A program made the translations under genes and the position numbers. A stretch of 64,000 nt of DNA from an uncultured Cellvibrio sp. (GTDB lineage Bacteria; Pseudomonadota; Gammaproteobacteria; Pseudomonadales; Cellvibrionaceae). The first letter of the stretch is position 1; every line of letters begins with the position of its first letter. A model generated the notes under the pieces. That model saw only the letters and a program-made list of their open reading frames with translations. It made no database searches and was not told the DNA's origin. This document shows positions 24,836 through 34,552 of this stretch, one piece after another. The stretch spans positions 1 through 64,000 of the forward strand of contig CALFXJ010000004.1 in the NCBI GenBank assembly GCA_937958105.1. The letters run 5' to 3'.

Positions 24836-24869
24836 CGATTACATTTTTCTCATTGAAAGCATGTAATCG
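24836..24869. promoter_or_regulatory. Spaced inverted repeat, candidate regulator site
   Basis: The arms cgattacat (24836-24844) and atgtaatcg (24861-24869) are separated by 16 bases in an AT-rich stretch. The second arm continues as atgtaatcggtttcc, which loosely resembles a LacI-family operator. It lies 600 bp upstream of the two-domain lyase gene. The rest of the 24235-25058 gap, besides the hairpins listed, shows nothing recognisable. Confidence 0.3.
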
Positions 24870-25003
24870 GTTTCCCATTTCTCTCGTTATGAGCAGAAAT
24901 CACGAACATATGAAGCCGGTTACAACCTGGGGTTCTTAACAAGCATTGGCTGGGGCTGAAAATGCACAAGTAATGGCGTGGTCACGTCGGCAGCCTTAAC
25001 GAA

Positions 25004-25028
25004 CAAGGCCCGCATAAAGCGGGCCTTG
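25004..25028. terminator. Hairpin downstream of the 701-residue pectate lyase gene
   Basis: A 10-bp perfect stem, caaggcccgc / gcgggccttg, with a 5-base loop lies 31 bp after the minus-strand stop. The following T-run is poor. Confidence 0.6.
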
Positions 25029-25058
25029 TGGTTCACAGAGCATCTACATCAGCGTTCG

Positions 25059-27164
25059 TTATTCGTCACCCAGAGTCTCCAAGGTGATGTCATCAAAGCT
25101 GAAGCTGTTGGAGTCATTATTGCCCTGGGCTGCATAGAGTCCTACCTGGACGTCTTCAGGCAGCCCGCCGGTAAAAGTGCCGGTCCGCGCCGACACGTAG
25201 CTGTTGCCGCCATCTACTGAGTAGAAAACGGTAAAGCTGTCACCGGTTCTGCTTATCCGCAGATAAAGCTGATCACTGGGGGTAAGCGCCAGCGTCACAG
25301 TGCTTTTACCTACACTGGCCGTGGGAGCCAGGCGTTGCGCATGGAGGATGCCGTTATCGCGCAGGCCTATTCTGGCGCTGGCACCATTGTTTCCGCCGTT
25401 CTCACATTCCACACAGAGCATCACACCGACAGAACCCTGATCTGAGCCGTCCCTGGTAGCACCTGCCCAGCTATTAAGATTGGCAGTAAAGACAAAGTCA
25501 CCCGCGACGACTTTACTGATGAAGAAGAAGGATTCTTTGCTGCTTTCAAACTTTCCGCCGCTGATGTTGAAGCTCGCGGAGGTTTCGGAAGACGCAGTAA
25601 CCGAGCCACTGATAGCGGCGGTGCTGCCACCGGTCTTCATCGCCTGCACCGTCCAGCCGCCTTCAGCCGATACTGCATCTCCGCCGCCGGTCTCACCTTC
25701 TCCACTTCCTGAAGAACCATCGCCGTCTGGCTCGGAACCACCACCGGTTTCACCTTCGATAATGTCCTCGGGCACACCCAGGCATTCACGGGTTAAGCGG
25801 CCCACGCCCGCGTTGGCGATGACGTGGTGTTTGATTTCATCGTTACCGTTATCGTAAACAGGATTGAGCACAACATAGCCCGCTGTATCACGGGGATCAT
25901 AAGTGGACGGATCGACGTCACCTGCTGCCGCGTTGGGATAAACACCGAAGTCACCACCATTCTGCGTGGTGCCCGGCACACCGCCCCACACACAACCTTT
26001 GGTGCTGGTGCAGTTACCGGATGGATAGGTACCCCATTCGATATTTTTCAATACGTTATCGCTGGCGTTCCAGAAGCCGTGGGTTGCACTGTCCATGGAG
26101 ATCAGTACGTTTTTACTGTTCTCAAAATGGTTGGCCTCAACACGAATATGAGCACCCATGCGCGAGTTGATACCGGACTCGCGCGCCTCGAAATAATAGT
26201 TGTTAAGGATATGCCCTTCACCAAAGCGGAACAGCGGCAGCCGGGAGTTTACGCGCTCCCAATAATTACCTATGTAACTGATGCGACGGTTGAAGTTGTT
26301 GCTGTCACCGGAACCCCAGAGCGACGTTTTCCAGCTGTCATGGAAGTGGTTGTAGGACAATGTCACCTTGTCGATATCACCCTTACCGCTCACCAGCTCG
26401 TCGTAGTAGTCCTTATTGACCTCCAGCGAGTTGTAAAACTCATTGTGGTCAATCCAGATATTGCGCGAGTTGTTATCGATACTGATGTGATCTTTCTGCC
26501 CGATACGGACATAACGCATCTTGATGTTGCGGACGATGATGTTGTTCGCACGCACGATATTGATGCCGATGCCATCAAAGAATCCAGCGTTACCCACACC
26601 GATGATCGACAGGTTATCCATGTCTTTTACATCGAACTGATTTACACCGGAATTTTCCGGCGTAATAGTGCCGTTGATGTAAATCGTTAACGGTGCGGAA
26701 GCGGGTTTTCTTTCTTTAGTCTTCAACGCGGCGACGATGTCTGCACCAGTCTTGGCAACCACATAGCTACCGCCGGCGCCACCCGTTGTGCCACCGTCGA
26801 GTGATGCAAAGCCTTGTACCGTGTTGGCGTCGGTACAGGACAATGTACCGAGTGATTCATCGCCGGAGCTGCTGGACGAAGCGTTGTCCGCAGAACTGCT
26901 GCTGTCGGAGCTGCTGGACGATGATGAAGGCAAGGAGCTTTCTGCCGCGCTTGATGCTGCTGATGAACTGACACTCGACGGCATTGAGCTGGTTTCTTCA
27001 GCAGAGCTTGAACTTGATGCTACGGAACTTACAACGGAACTGACGGATGAACTGCTAGCCGCCGGACGGGAACTGCTGGTGGCACTTCCACTGGATGAAC
27101 CGCCACCACACGCAATAAGGGCACTCGTAAGCGCCACCACCAAGGTGAGCCTGGATATATTCAT
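25059..27164 (-). CDS. PL1 pectate lyase lipoprotein with C-terminal beta-sandwich domain
   Basis: 701 residues. A lipoprotein signal with lipobox LIAC-GG (C19) is followed by a long Ser-rich linker (about 22-100). The PL1 domain (about 111-463) begins VQGFASLDGGTTGGAGG. It includes IWIDH (236-240), the lysine-containing HDSWKTSLWGS and R308-LPLF-R313, all expected for an active Ca-dependent pectate lyase. After a Gly/Glu-rich linker, residues about 503-697 resemble a concanavalin-like domain ending FDDITLETLG, perhaps carbohydrate-binding. The Gly after the lipid-modified Cys favours the outer membrane. It is part of the pectin locus, followed by its own hairpin. Confidence 0.92.
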   Translation of the reverse strand: MNISRLTLVVALTSALIACGGGSSSGSATSSSRPAASSSSVSSVVSSVASSSSSAEETSSMPSSVSSSAASSAAESSLPSSSSSSSDSSSSADNASSSSSGDESLGTLSCTDANTVQGFASLDGGTTGGAGGSYVVAKTGADIVAALKTKERKPASAPLTIYINGTITPENSGVNQFDVKDMDNLSIIGVGNAGFFDGIGINIVRANNIIVRNIKMRYVRIGQKDHISIDNNSRNIWIDHNEFYNSLEVNKDYYDELVSGKGDIDKVTLSYNHFHDSWKTSLWGSGDSNNFNRRISYIGNYWERVNSRLPLFRFGEGHILNNYYFEARESGINSRMGAHIRVEANHFENSKNVLISMDSATHGFWNASDNVLKNIEWGTYPSGNCTSTKGCVWGGVPGTTQNGGDFGVYPNAAAGDVDPSTYDPRDTAGYVVLNPVYDNGNDEIKHHVIANAGVGRLTRECLGVPEDIIEGETGGGSEPDGDGSSGSGEGETGGGDAVSAEGGWTVQAMKTGGSTAAISGSVTASSETSASFNISGGKFESSKESFFFISKVVAGDFVFTANLNSWAGATRDGSDQGSVGVMLCVECENGGNNGASARIGLRDNGILHAQRLAPTASVGKSTVTLALTPSDQLYLRISRTGDSFTVFYSVDGGNSYVSARTGTFTGGLPEDVQVGLYAAQGNNDSNSFSFDDITLETLGDE

Positions 27165-27384
27165 GGTTGATTCTCTCGATATTTTTTATAGGTTATTAAA
27201 ACAAGTTGCTTTCACATAAATGCCGAAAACGTCCTGCCGGGAAAACACTGGAACAAGTAGTACTGGAGGATCCAGACTATGCGTGAAGGTCACGCCTGAT
27301 TGTTATTGTTGTATCAAACGCTCGATGGATTGTCGCGCAAACCCTTTCAACGGTCAACAAATGTTTATTCATAAACGTTGCCAT

Positions 27385-27407
27385 AAAAAAACCCGCCGAA
27401 GCGGGTT
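27385..27407. terminator. Intrinsic terminator after the 432-residue pectate lyase gene
   Basis: The stem aacccgc / gcgggtt with a CGAA loop is followed, read on the minus strand, by a T-run. It lies 54 bp after the stop at 27461. The remainder of the 27165-27460 gap must hold the promoter of the next lyase gene, but no clear element stands out. Confidence 0.85.
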
Positions 27408-27460
27408 CAAAAGCAAACGAACAGATAACGATGCTATAGCTTTTTCAAAGTGGTCTGACC

Positions 27461-28759
27461 TTACAGACACTCATCAATCTTGCCGACACCGGCATTAGCC
27501 ATGACATGTTCTTTGGTGTCTGCTGTGGGCAGCAACACGTCTGAGTAATCGTAGGGTGGCAGGTAGGGGCTGGCGTCCGTGGATTCTGCGTGAGCACCGT
27601 AACAGGGTGGTGTTCCACTGGTGCAGGAACCGGGGGAGACAGTCACACCTGCAAAACTGTTGGCAAACTCATCGTCACCCACAGTCCAGTAGCCCAGTTC
27701 AGGACTGTCGATCGAAACGATAGGATTTTTTACGATTTCAAATACGTTGCCATCGATCAATGCACGGGCACCCATGCGCACGTTGATGCCGGACCCGGTC
27801 ACCTGGTGATAATAGTTGTTGAACATATGCAGGATGCCGTAACGATACAGCGGCAAGCGGGAATTTACGTTGTCCCAGTAGTTGTGATGGAAGGTTACGC
27901 GACGACCGACATCTTCCTCCGGGTTATCAGAAGAACCCCAGAGCGATGTCTTCCAGCTGTCATGCAGATAATTGTAGGAGATGGTGATGTTGCTGACATC
28001 TGCACGGCCACTGACCAGCTCATCGTAGTGATCCTTATGGCAGGCTTCAGTCGTGCAGCCTTCCGTGAACTGGCTGTTATGCAGTTCGTTGTGGTCGATC
28101 CAGATGTTGCGTACCGGCCCGTTGCGTCCGTCCAGGCTGATGATGTCACCGGCACCGCGAGTCTGGAGCACCAGCCGCATCTTCAGGTTACGGATGATGA
28201 TGTTTTCCACCGGGGTGCTGCTGTTCTTCGGTTTCAACTCTATGCCTACGCCTTCAAAGCCGGCATCGTCGCCCCGGCCAATGATGGATACATTGGAGCG
28301 CTCAATGCGGATGTCAGCATTGTTGGAATTTTCCCAGGTGATCAGGCCTTCAATGTAGATCGTCAAAGGTTTGTCACGATAAGGTGAACCGCTGCTGTAT
28401 ACGGCATTACGCAAGGCCACACCATCAGTGACGGTAATTTCGTAATTGCCCTCGCCAACATCTGCACCACCGGTCACCGCGTAAGGATTGTCATCGTCGT
28501 CGACGGAGGCAAAGCCCTGGGCCTGGTTGACAATGTCACAGGCAAGACCGCCAGACGAAACGGAAGAGCTGCTTGAAGAAGATAAAGACGAAGATGTCGG
28601 TGAAGCTGAGGATGCAGGTGATGAAGTGACACTGCTGGAACTGGAGGAAGACTGAGCCACGCTGGACGCGGAGGACGGTGTAGATGAGCCTCCTGATCCG
28701 CCACAGGCAACCAGTAAACTGCTGAGGGTAAACAACAGCGCGAGCTTGGATTTTTTCAT
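27461..28759 (-). CDS. PL1 pectate lyase lipoprotein
   Basis: 432 residues. The lipoprotein signal has lipobox LVAC-GG (C19), followed by a Ser-rich linker (about 24-70) and a single PL1 domain (about 73-432). Active-site features are IWIDH (219-223), HDSWKTSLWGS and R301-LPLY-R306. The C-terminus ANAGVGKIDECL matches that of the 20033-20407 remnant. Extra cysteines in a short insertion (CTTEAC) may form a disulphide. It should cleave polygalacturonate at the cell surface. It lies 160 bp downstream of the pectinesterase gene and may be co-transcribed with it. Confidence 0.92.
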   Translation of the reverse strand: MKKSKLALLFTLSSLLVACGGSGGSSTPSSASSVAQSSSSSSSVTSSPASSASPTSSSLSSSSSSSVSSGGLACDIVNQAQGFASVDDDDNPYAVTGGADVGEGNYEITVTDGVALRNAVYSSGSPYRDKPLTIYIEGLITWENSNNADIRIERSNVSIIGRGDDAGFEGVGIELKPKNSSTPVENIIIRNLKMRLVLQTRGAGDIISLDGRNGPVRNIWIDHNELHNSQFTEGCTTEACHKDHYDELVSGRADVSNITISYNYLHDSWKTSLWGSSDNPEEDVGRRVTFHHNYWDNVNSRLPLYRYGILHMFNNYYHQVTGSGINVRMGARALIDGNVFEIVKNPIVSIDSPELGYWTVGDDEFANSFAGVTVSPGSCTSGTPPCYGAHAESTDASPYLPPYDYSDVLLPTADTKEHVMANAGVGKIDECL

Positions 28760-28840
28760 ACGCTTAAATCTCGTTTATGAATTTCGTTTTTATTGCCGCG
28801 TGCAAAAAACCTCCCTTTTTTTGTTATCAGTTTTTCAGTT

Positions 28841-28866
28841 ATCGCTGCCCGATAACGGGCAGCGAT
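28841..28866. terminator. Hairpin between pectinesterase and pectate lyase genes
   Basis: A 10-bp perfect stem, atcgctgccc / gggcagcgat, with a 6-base loop lies 53 bp after the pectinesterase stop. It lacks a strong T-run in the minus-strand direction, so it may attenuate or protect the mRNA rather than end it. Confidence 0.5.
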
Positions 28867-28918
28867 TCTGGTCCAGAAAATCCGTAACCCGGATTACACT
28901 GGCGCTGGTCCGCAATGA

Positions 28919-31573
28919 TTACGGCTGTGGATTCCAGCCAGCACCATCGTCATAAGCGGAGAAGATCTTCGCGCGATCGGCAAACTCTTCTTCGTATTCC
29001 GTTGGTGTCAGTGTGTAACCGCGTGTCCACCCATTGACATCCAGCGCGGAACCATCAAGATTCATGCTGTTGTACTGACGCCAGCCACTGATTGCTGAAG
29101 GCACTGCAGGGTTGGCAACCGGATTATCGGACCAGCCAGCGGGACGGATGTGAGTGTCCATCTTCGTGTTCACGAACACGATATTATCGTAGTAGGTCGC
29201 AGAACCGCCGCTGCGCGCCAGCCACACAGTGCCATCATCAAACTCAACACCAGTAGGACCTGCACCGCGAGTCAATTCACTGTTGAGGAACACAAATCCT
29301 TTATCCTCTGGATTCACCGTGCGTGCCTGCAGAATGATGCCGCCATTGTTGATGCCGCTGGAACGACCGATGCTGCGAATCTCACTTTCTTCAAACAGCG
29401 CAACGCGGTTGTTGCCCCAGATGTAGTCGACGTTGCCCGCGATAAGCGTCTGGTAGAACCAGCTGTAGCCTTTCACCTGCACAGTATCCTGCTCGCTGAA
29501 GAAACTCGCCTGCTTCGCAATCAGTCGCCCCTGGCTGTTGAAGTACAGCGCTTCTGCCTGAGCACCTTCACCAATCAGCGTGGTGTTTCGCAGCGTTAGA
29601 TTTTCCAGCGTTACCAGATCGCTGTTGGCAACCAGGAATACGTTGCGCCCGTCAGAACCGCCGTTCAACTTTTCGGAATTGCGGTACTGCAGGATCACAC
29701 CGTCACGGCTTTCGCCACGGAGGGTAACGTTGTCTTTGTCGCGGAGGAGGAGCAGCTCTTCATACACGCCATTCTGAATATTGATGGTGACCGCTGTATC
29801 GCGGGCATGATTTTCCATCACAAAATTCAGTGCACCTTGCACAGAACCGAAGTCGCTGGTCGCACCGTTTTTGCCAACGCTCAGTGAAGTCGCATCAACT
29901 GCTGGCGGCGCAGCTTTAGTGGTGAATGACCATCCGGCAGTTTTACCGATACCGGCAAAAGGCTGGCCAGCCAGTTCAGCATCCGGGAATACTGATTCAC
30001 CGATTGCCACGTAATAGGTGGTGTCGTATTCCAGTTTATCGCTGTGCAGAGCAATGGTAACGGTGTTATCGACGCGCTGGATGGGCAGCGTGTTCAGAGT
30101 ACGCAGGGCCGTGCCGGTGCCGATAGTATCTTCTTCGTAACCCAGTTTGATGGTATCCACCAGACTGTCGTCGCTTGCCTTAAAGATACGGATCGCCCCC
30201 ACAGAACCCAGCGTAGGCGTTGTGTCGAATGTCAGGTGAAGCAGTGTATCCACATGCACATCACTGCTTCCCGGTGCCGGGAAAGCAAGGCAACCCAGAT
30301 CGTAGCTCGCCGTGGGCTGGACAAACTCCGGCGCTATGGTAGCCGTGATCTGGCGCGTGAGCGATGAATCAGAACCACTGGTGATAGTGATGATGGCCGT
30401 GCCCTCACCGACCGGATTTAGCAAAACACGATTACCGTCAACGGTGATTGCGACTACCGAAGAATCGCTCGACACTACGGTAAACTCATCCGCGTCGCCA
30501 TTGGGTGCGACAGCGGTGACATCCACCACATAGGGATCATCATTCACTTCAGCACCGTAGGTATTCATCGCCGGTGAGATCGTGAGCTGCGCTGGCTGAT
30601 CACTCGCGTTACCCACTTTAATGTCATCAATCTCGAAGGACTTATTGGCGGTCCACAAGCCGATCAAGCCCGGCGTGGTGAATTCGTAATCAACGATACT
30701 GTTGATCAATTCTCCATCGAGATAAACCGTCAGCACATTACCTGATAGCTGTAAGCGGAGGGTGTACCAGACTCCGTCGGTTCCATCTCTCTGGCCCTGC
30801 TCCAGGGGCCGCTTAACCTGCACTGGTCGCGACAAAGTGCCACTCACCATCTTCGCAATTTCAACCTGTGTGCTGCTGGTTGAGTTCTGCACGTTCAAGG
30901 CACCCGCATACCAGTTGTTGCCATCCTGATACCGTGCCAGCAGGTAGATTTGTTTATTGCTCGTGGTACCGTTTTGCCGCGGACGAATACGCGCTTCCAC
31001 AAAATAGTCCGCAGATGTCACCCCGGTAAATTCAGCAGGGTTGACCAGCGCAATCACGCCACCACTGCTGTTAGCGGTGTAGCGCAACACATTGTTGCCA
31101 TTGTCATTGAGTATGTCGAACGTACCGTCAGGCACTAAGGAATTTTCTGTCACCGGGAACGTATTCCATTTACCCATGCCGGCTGCAAAGTCATCACAGA
31201 AGTACAAGCCACTGTCGCACACATACACCGGAGCTTCAGCAGGAGGTGTTCTCGGTGGCTCGCCATCAAGCAGACTGCGGCTTAATGGGGAGACGTTGGC
31301 GAAGTCGGGAGCGGATGTTGAGCATTGATCGCCTTCGCTGCTGCTCGATTCGCTGCTGGACGAAGACTGGCTGCTCAGTGGCGCGGAGGAAGAGTGGCTT
31401 GATGCCGGCAATGATGACTCAACCGAAGAGGCGGATGACTCACTGCTTGAAAATGATGGTTGTGAAGACGATGCGGCGCTGCTGAGCGATGAACTGGACC
31501 GGGAGCTGCTTGATCCACCACAGGCAATCAATGCACTGCTTAGCAGCAGTACGCTTAATAATGGATAGTTCAT
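28919..31573 (-). CDS. CE8 pectinesterase lipoprotein with accessory domains
   Basis: 884 residues. After a lipoprotein signal (LIAC-GG) and a Ser linker (20-80) comes a concanavalin/LamG-like domain (about 115-322). An Ig-like bacterial domain (about 328-414) and a second Ig-like domain (about 425-553) follow. The C-terminal CE8 beta-helix (about 560-870) carries the catalytic set D696 in SEQDTVQV, D716 in GNVDYIWG and R787 in WLARSG. CE8 enzymes remove methyl esters from homogalacturonan, which exposes the substrate of the PL1 lyases nearby. It is probably surface-anchored and sits in the middle of the locus. Confidence 0.92.
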   Translation of the reverse strand: MNYPLLSVLLLSSALIACGGSSSSRSSSSLSSAASSSQPSFSSSESSASSVESSLPASSHSSSAPLSSQSSSSSESSSSEGDQCSTSAPDFANVSPLSRSLLDGEPPRTPPAEAPVYVCDSGLYFCDDFAAGMGKWNTFPVTENSLVPDGTFDILNDNGNNVLRYTANSSGGVIALVNPAEFTGVTSADYFVEARIRPRQNGTTSNKQIYLLARYQDGNNWYAGALNVQNSTSSTQVEIAKMVSGTLSRPVQVKRPLEQGQRDGTDGVWYTLRLQLSGNVLTVYLDGELINSIVDYEFTTPGLIGLWTANKSFEIDDIKVGNASDQPAQLTISPAMNTYGAEVNDDPYVVDVTAVAPNGDADEFTVVSSDSSVVAITVDGNRVLLNPVGEGTAIITITSGSDSSLTRQITATIAPEFVQPTASYDLGCLAFPAPGSSDVHVDTLLHLTFDTTPTLGSVGAIRIFKASDDSLVDTIKLGYEEDTIGTGTALRTLNTLPIQRVDNTVTIALHSDKLEYDTTYYVAIGESVFPDAELAGQPFAGIGKTAGWSFTTKAAPPAVDATSLSVGKNGATSDFGSVQGALNFVMENHARDTAVTINIQNGVYEELLLLRDKDNVTLRGESRDGVILQYRNSEKLNGGSDGRNVFLVANSDLVTLENLTLRNTTLIGEGAQAEALYFNSQGRLIAKQASFFSEQDTVQVKGYSWFYQTLIAGNVDYIWGNNRVALFEESEIRSIGRSSGINNGGIILQARTVNPEDKGFVFLNSELTRGAGPTGVEFDDGTVWLARSGGSATYYDNIVFVNTKMDTHIRPAGWSDNPVANPAVPSAISGWRQYNSMNLDGSALDVNGWTRGYTLTPTEYEEEFADRAKIFSAYDDGAGWNPQP

Positions 31574-31689
31574 GGTTGACTCTCTTTTTATTCATGTTAT
31601 CAAGTTGATGGATTTTTTTGTCGCAAAAATCGATTCGTATCCTTTTCGCTTTACCTCATTATTTCTGTGTAGTTGCATAGACCTTTAGG

Positions 31690-31722
31690 AAAAAAGTCCC
31701 GGTACCACCGGGACTTTTTTCC
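31690..31722. terminator. Strong bidirectional terminator
   Basis: A long stem, aaaaaagtcccggt / accgggactttttt, lies 24 bp after the stop of the fibronectin lipoprotein gene. It separates that gene from the pectinesterase gene. Confidence 0.9.
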
Positions 31723-31746
31723 TACAATTTTTTGTCTCAGTTAAAA

Positions 31747-34470
31747 TTAATCAAGAACCCGTTCAATACTGGTGATATTGACTCCACCGGTAGTCAGCCC
31801 CTCACGACCATAGAGGATGCGTACTTCTGAGTGCGTGTGACCCGCAGGCAAGTATGCAGAAACCGAGGAACCGCTGGAATCTCCAGCAGCTGCGTACGAC
31901 GCATCTTCTGCTGCCAGAATTTCAGAGGCTGTACCGTCACTCACTAAGGCTACTTTCGCTGCGGTTGCACCATCACCTGTCTGCCTGAAGCTGACAGTGA
32001 TGGTAACTGCAACACCTGGCTCAACCGGAACGCCAATATAAGCCCGGATGTTGGTGGGCGTCGGCTGGCCTACATCGGGAACTATTGTTGTGTTATTGCT
32101 GAAGAACGAGCCATTCGTGTTCCACACAGCAACGCCTTCGTTATTGCTTGAATTTCCAGCCTCGCGATAGCGCATGACCGCACTGGTAGAACTATTAAAG
32201 AAGTAGAGCCCATCAAACATCGCTGGTGAAGCCAGCTGCCTGATGTTGTTGGTCCCAGCCGCGTCATACGCTGCCGAGAACAAGGCAGTACCTGCGTCAG
32301 CATATACTGCACTGTCAAAGCCCCAGGTTCTGGTATCAACTACTACGGGTACCGACGAACTGCTGGATGATGAAGAGCTCACGCTGCTTGAGCTGCTTGA
32401 TGAAGAACTCACGCTGCTGGATGAAGAGCTGCTGCCCGGATTCGGAGTACCGCCCAGTGACTCAATTCGAATCGCGCTGACCACTACGCCCTCCGGCCCA
32501 GTGGCGTTGTCGGTGCGAATCTGTATGAAGGAGTTCGCCGTACCTACATGGTTTTCATCCACCAGGTCAACTGTAATAACCTGGCCATCAGCAATCTCAC
32601 TGGCGGGGAGGTTAATAATTCGTCCAGCAGCGCCGTGAATAGAATTGGAATTGCTAGTCGTATTGTTATCGACATACACCTGGAAGTTACCATCTGCCGG
32701 AGCAGAAGCTACAGTGATACTGACACGATAGTTGGTGCTCAGGTCCAGGGTTCCTCCCTCCAGGGTGGAGGCACTAGTCAGAACAAAATTTCCTTCTGCG
32801 TCAACCCGTTGACCGATAAGGAAACGCGCTCCCGGCAGGCGTATTCCATTCTCTTCCATAACAATATTGCTTCCACCGCCGGAGATTACATGGATAGATT
32901 GCTCGCTGTCAGGAGCGATTGTCTGCACAGCAGGCACACCCTCCGTACCAAAGAACTGCTCTTTCGTCACTGCGAAATTGGCTTCGTAAATGTAGGTCGA
33001 TACCTGCGGCAGCGCTGTTACCGATGCAGAGTATTCGCTGTCACCCACTGTATTGGTTGCGCTGATAAAGAAGTAATAGGTGGTTCCGTTTACCAGGTCT
33101 TTAACGCGGTAATGAGTATTCTCAATGTCGTCGATGATCTGCGCACCGTCCGGTGAGTTAACCGTGTTGATTGCCAGCTTGTAGCTCATCGCTCCGTCAA
33201 CTTCAGCCCAGGTTACCAGCGCACGTCCGCTGTCCGGGTATACGACAAGATCGGAGGGAGTAGCGGGTGGTGTGCTCGGTACTTCAGGTACACCGCTGAC
33301 GCTGGGGCTCCATTCACTTTCTCCACCATTGTTAGCGGCCTGATAGAAGACGTAGTAAGTTGTACCGTTGGTCAGGCCGCTCAGTACAACGCGACGGGCC
33401 TCTACCTGCTCCTCGGTCAGATCAACGACAGTTGCTCCCTCCAGAGAATCACTGGTGTTGTAGGCAACCTTGATGCTGGTGACGCGAGCGACCGAAGGAA
33501 TATTTACGGTCAGCTGACCGTCATTCGGTGACAGGGTGGCGGCTTCTGTAACCGTTGGTGGTACCTGAATGCCATAGCTGGGTACCCGCGAGCCGGCAAC
33601 GCAAGTATCTGCAGCCGGTTCAGTAGTGGTGTCAGATTGGTAACCCATCCAGAGATCGCTGACCGTCAACACACCATTACCCGGCACGCGTAACTGCAGG
33701 AATGAACTGCTGGTTCCTGGGTTGCTGCCAATGACGTTTACCAGAACTCCCCCGACACGGATCTGACCCGGAACAGTAATCTCAACACGTTTACCTGCGG
33801 TTAAATCCCGCACAGTGGTATGCACCAGACGACTGCTATTGCCGTGGATAGAGTTGGCTGCTCCCGTTGTGTTGTTATCAATATACAACTGGAATTCATC
33901 GTTGGATGATGCATTGCTGGTCGCTTCCACTACACAGAACGACATCTTCCACGCTTTGGACAAATCCAAGTCACCCCAGGTTGTCGTGGTAGGAAATCCT
34001 TCGATTGTACCGCTGGTTGTGGTGTTGATCCGATAATCATCAGGAAGATTGTTGGGATCAATATGTGTCCCCTGCGTTTCATAACGCTGTCCGATAGTAA
34101 AACGGGCGTTACCAAAGGATAACTTACCGTCACCTACCGCTAACCGACCGGAATCCAGACCTGCCGTGGGGTAATAGAATGCGTTGCTGGGATCCGCTGC
34201 ACTCTGAGTCAGCAATGCTTTGTAGTTAGCGGTGAAGAAAGCGTCTCCGTTCGTTGCAGTAAACTTCTCGTGGAAAGGCAGCAAGTCATTTGCCGGCGTC
34301 TCATTACCTGAAGATGAGGAGGACGCGCCTTGACTGGAGCTGGCTGGATAGCAGTTGCTGAGATTGTAATCTTCACAGAGATCTGGAGTTTTCGGTGTGT
34401 CCGATGAACCACCACAGGCAGACAGCACACCGGCCATCATTAATACACTCAAATTTTTTATATATTTCAT
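31747..34470 (-). CDS. Large fibronectin-type-III lipoprotein with duplicated unknown module, candidate pectin-binding protein
   Basis: 907 residues from the ATG at 34470, which starts a lipoprotein signal (lipobox LSAC-GG); a longer frame upstream is not supported. Module 1 (about 62-283) and module 2 (about 494-674) share IGQR, then YxDNNTT (DNNTT at 198 and 601), NSIHG (206 and 609) and a following R, so they are a diverged duplication. Two fibronectin III domains (about 300-397 and 400-488) lie between them. A Ser linker (678-707) leads to a C-terminal domain (710-907) with no family I recognise. No catalytic motif is visible. It lies just downstream of the TonB receptor gene, which suggests a surface oligosaccharide-binding role; that is inference. 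Confidence 0.75.
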   Translation of the reverse strand: MKYIKNLSVLMMAGVLSACGGSSDTPKTPDLCEDYNLSNCYPASSSQGASSSSSGNETPANDLLPFHEKFTATNGDAFFTANYKALLTQSAADPSNAFYYPTAGLDSGRLAVGDGKLSFGNARFTIGQRYETQGTHIDPNNLPDDYRINTTTSGTIEGFPTTTTWGDLDLSKAWKMSFCVVEATSNASSNDEFQLYIDNNTTGAANSIHGNSSRLVHTTVRDLTAGKRVEITVPGQIRVGGVLVNVIGSNPGTSSSFLQLRVPGNGVLTVSDLWMGYQSDTTTEPAADTCVAGSRVPSYGIQVPPTVTEAATLSPNDGQLTVNIPSVARVTSIKVAYNTSDSLEGATVVDLTEEQVEARRVVLSGLTNGTTYYVFYQAANNGGESEWSPSVSGVPEVPSTPPATPSDLVVYPDSGRALVTWAEVDGAMSYKLAINTVNSPDGAQIIDDIENTHYRVKDLVNGTTYYFFISATNTVGDSEYSASVTALPQVSTYIYEANFAVTKEQFFGTEGVPAVQTIAPDSEQSIHVISGGGSNIVMEENGIRLPGARFLIGQRVDAEGNFVLTSASTLEGGTLDLSTNYRVSITVASAPADGNFQVYVDNNTTSNSNSIHGAAGRIINLPASEIADGQVITVDLVDENHVGTANSFIQIRTDNATGPEGVVVSAIRIESLGGTPNPGSSSSSSSVSSSSSSSSSVSSSSSSSSSVPVVVDTRTWGFDSAVYADAGTALFSAAYDAAGTNNIRQLASPAMFDGLYFFNSSTSAVMRYREAGNSSNNEGVAVWNTNGSFFSNNTTIVPDVGQPTPTNIRAYIGVPVEPGVAVTITVSFRQTGDGATAAKVALVSDGTASEILAAEDASYAAAGDSSGSSVSAYLPAGHTHSEVRILYGREGLTTGGVNITSIERVLD

Positions 34471-34518
34471 GGTTGATATTCCTGATTTTTTCGAGTCGTG
34501 ATTAACCTGGTCACGCAA

Positions 34519-34540
34519 GAAGCCTCCTCTTGGAGGCTTC
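34519..34540. terminator. Hairpin between the TonB receptor and the lipoprotein gene
   Basis: A 9-bp perfect stem, gaagcctcc / ggaggcttc, with a 4-base loop lies 13 bp after the receptor stop. There is no proper T-run, so it may partly attenuate transcription into the lipoprotein gene. Confidence 0.5.
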
Positions 34541-34552
34541 TCCCCTTTCAAA

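Noticed and set aside
20530..27320. Recurring acaacaata motif (minus strand) upstream of the lyase genes near 20535, 24572 and 27302
   Set aside because: The core is short and AT-rich, distances to the start codons differ widely, and flanking bases do not align; chance cannot be excluded.
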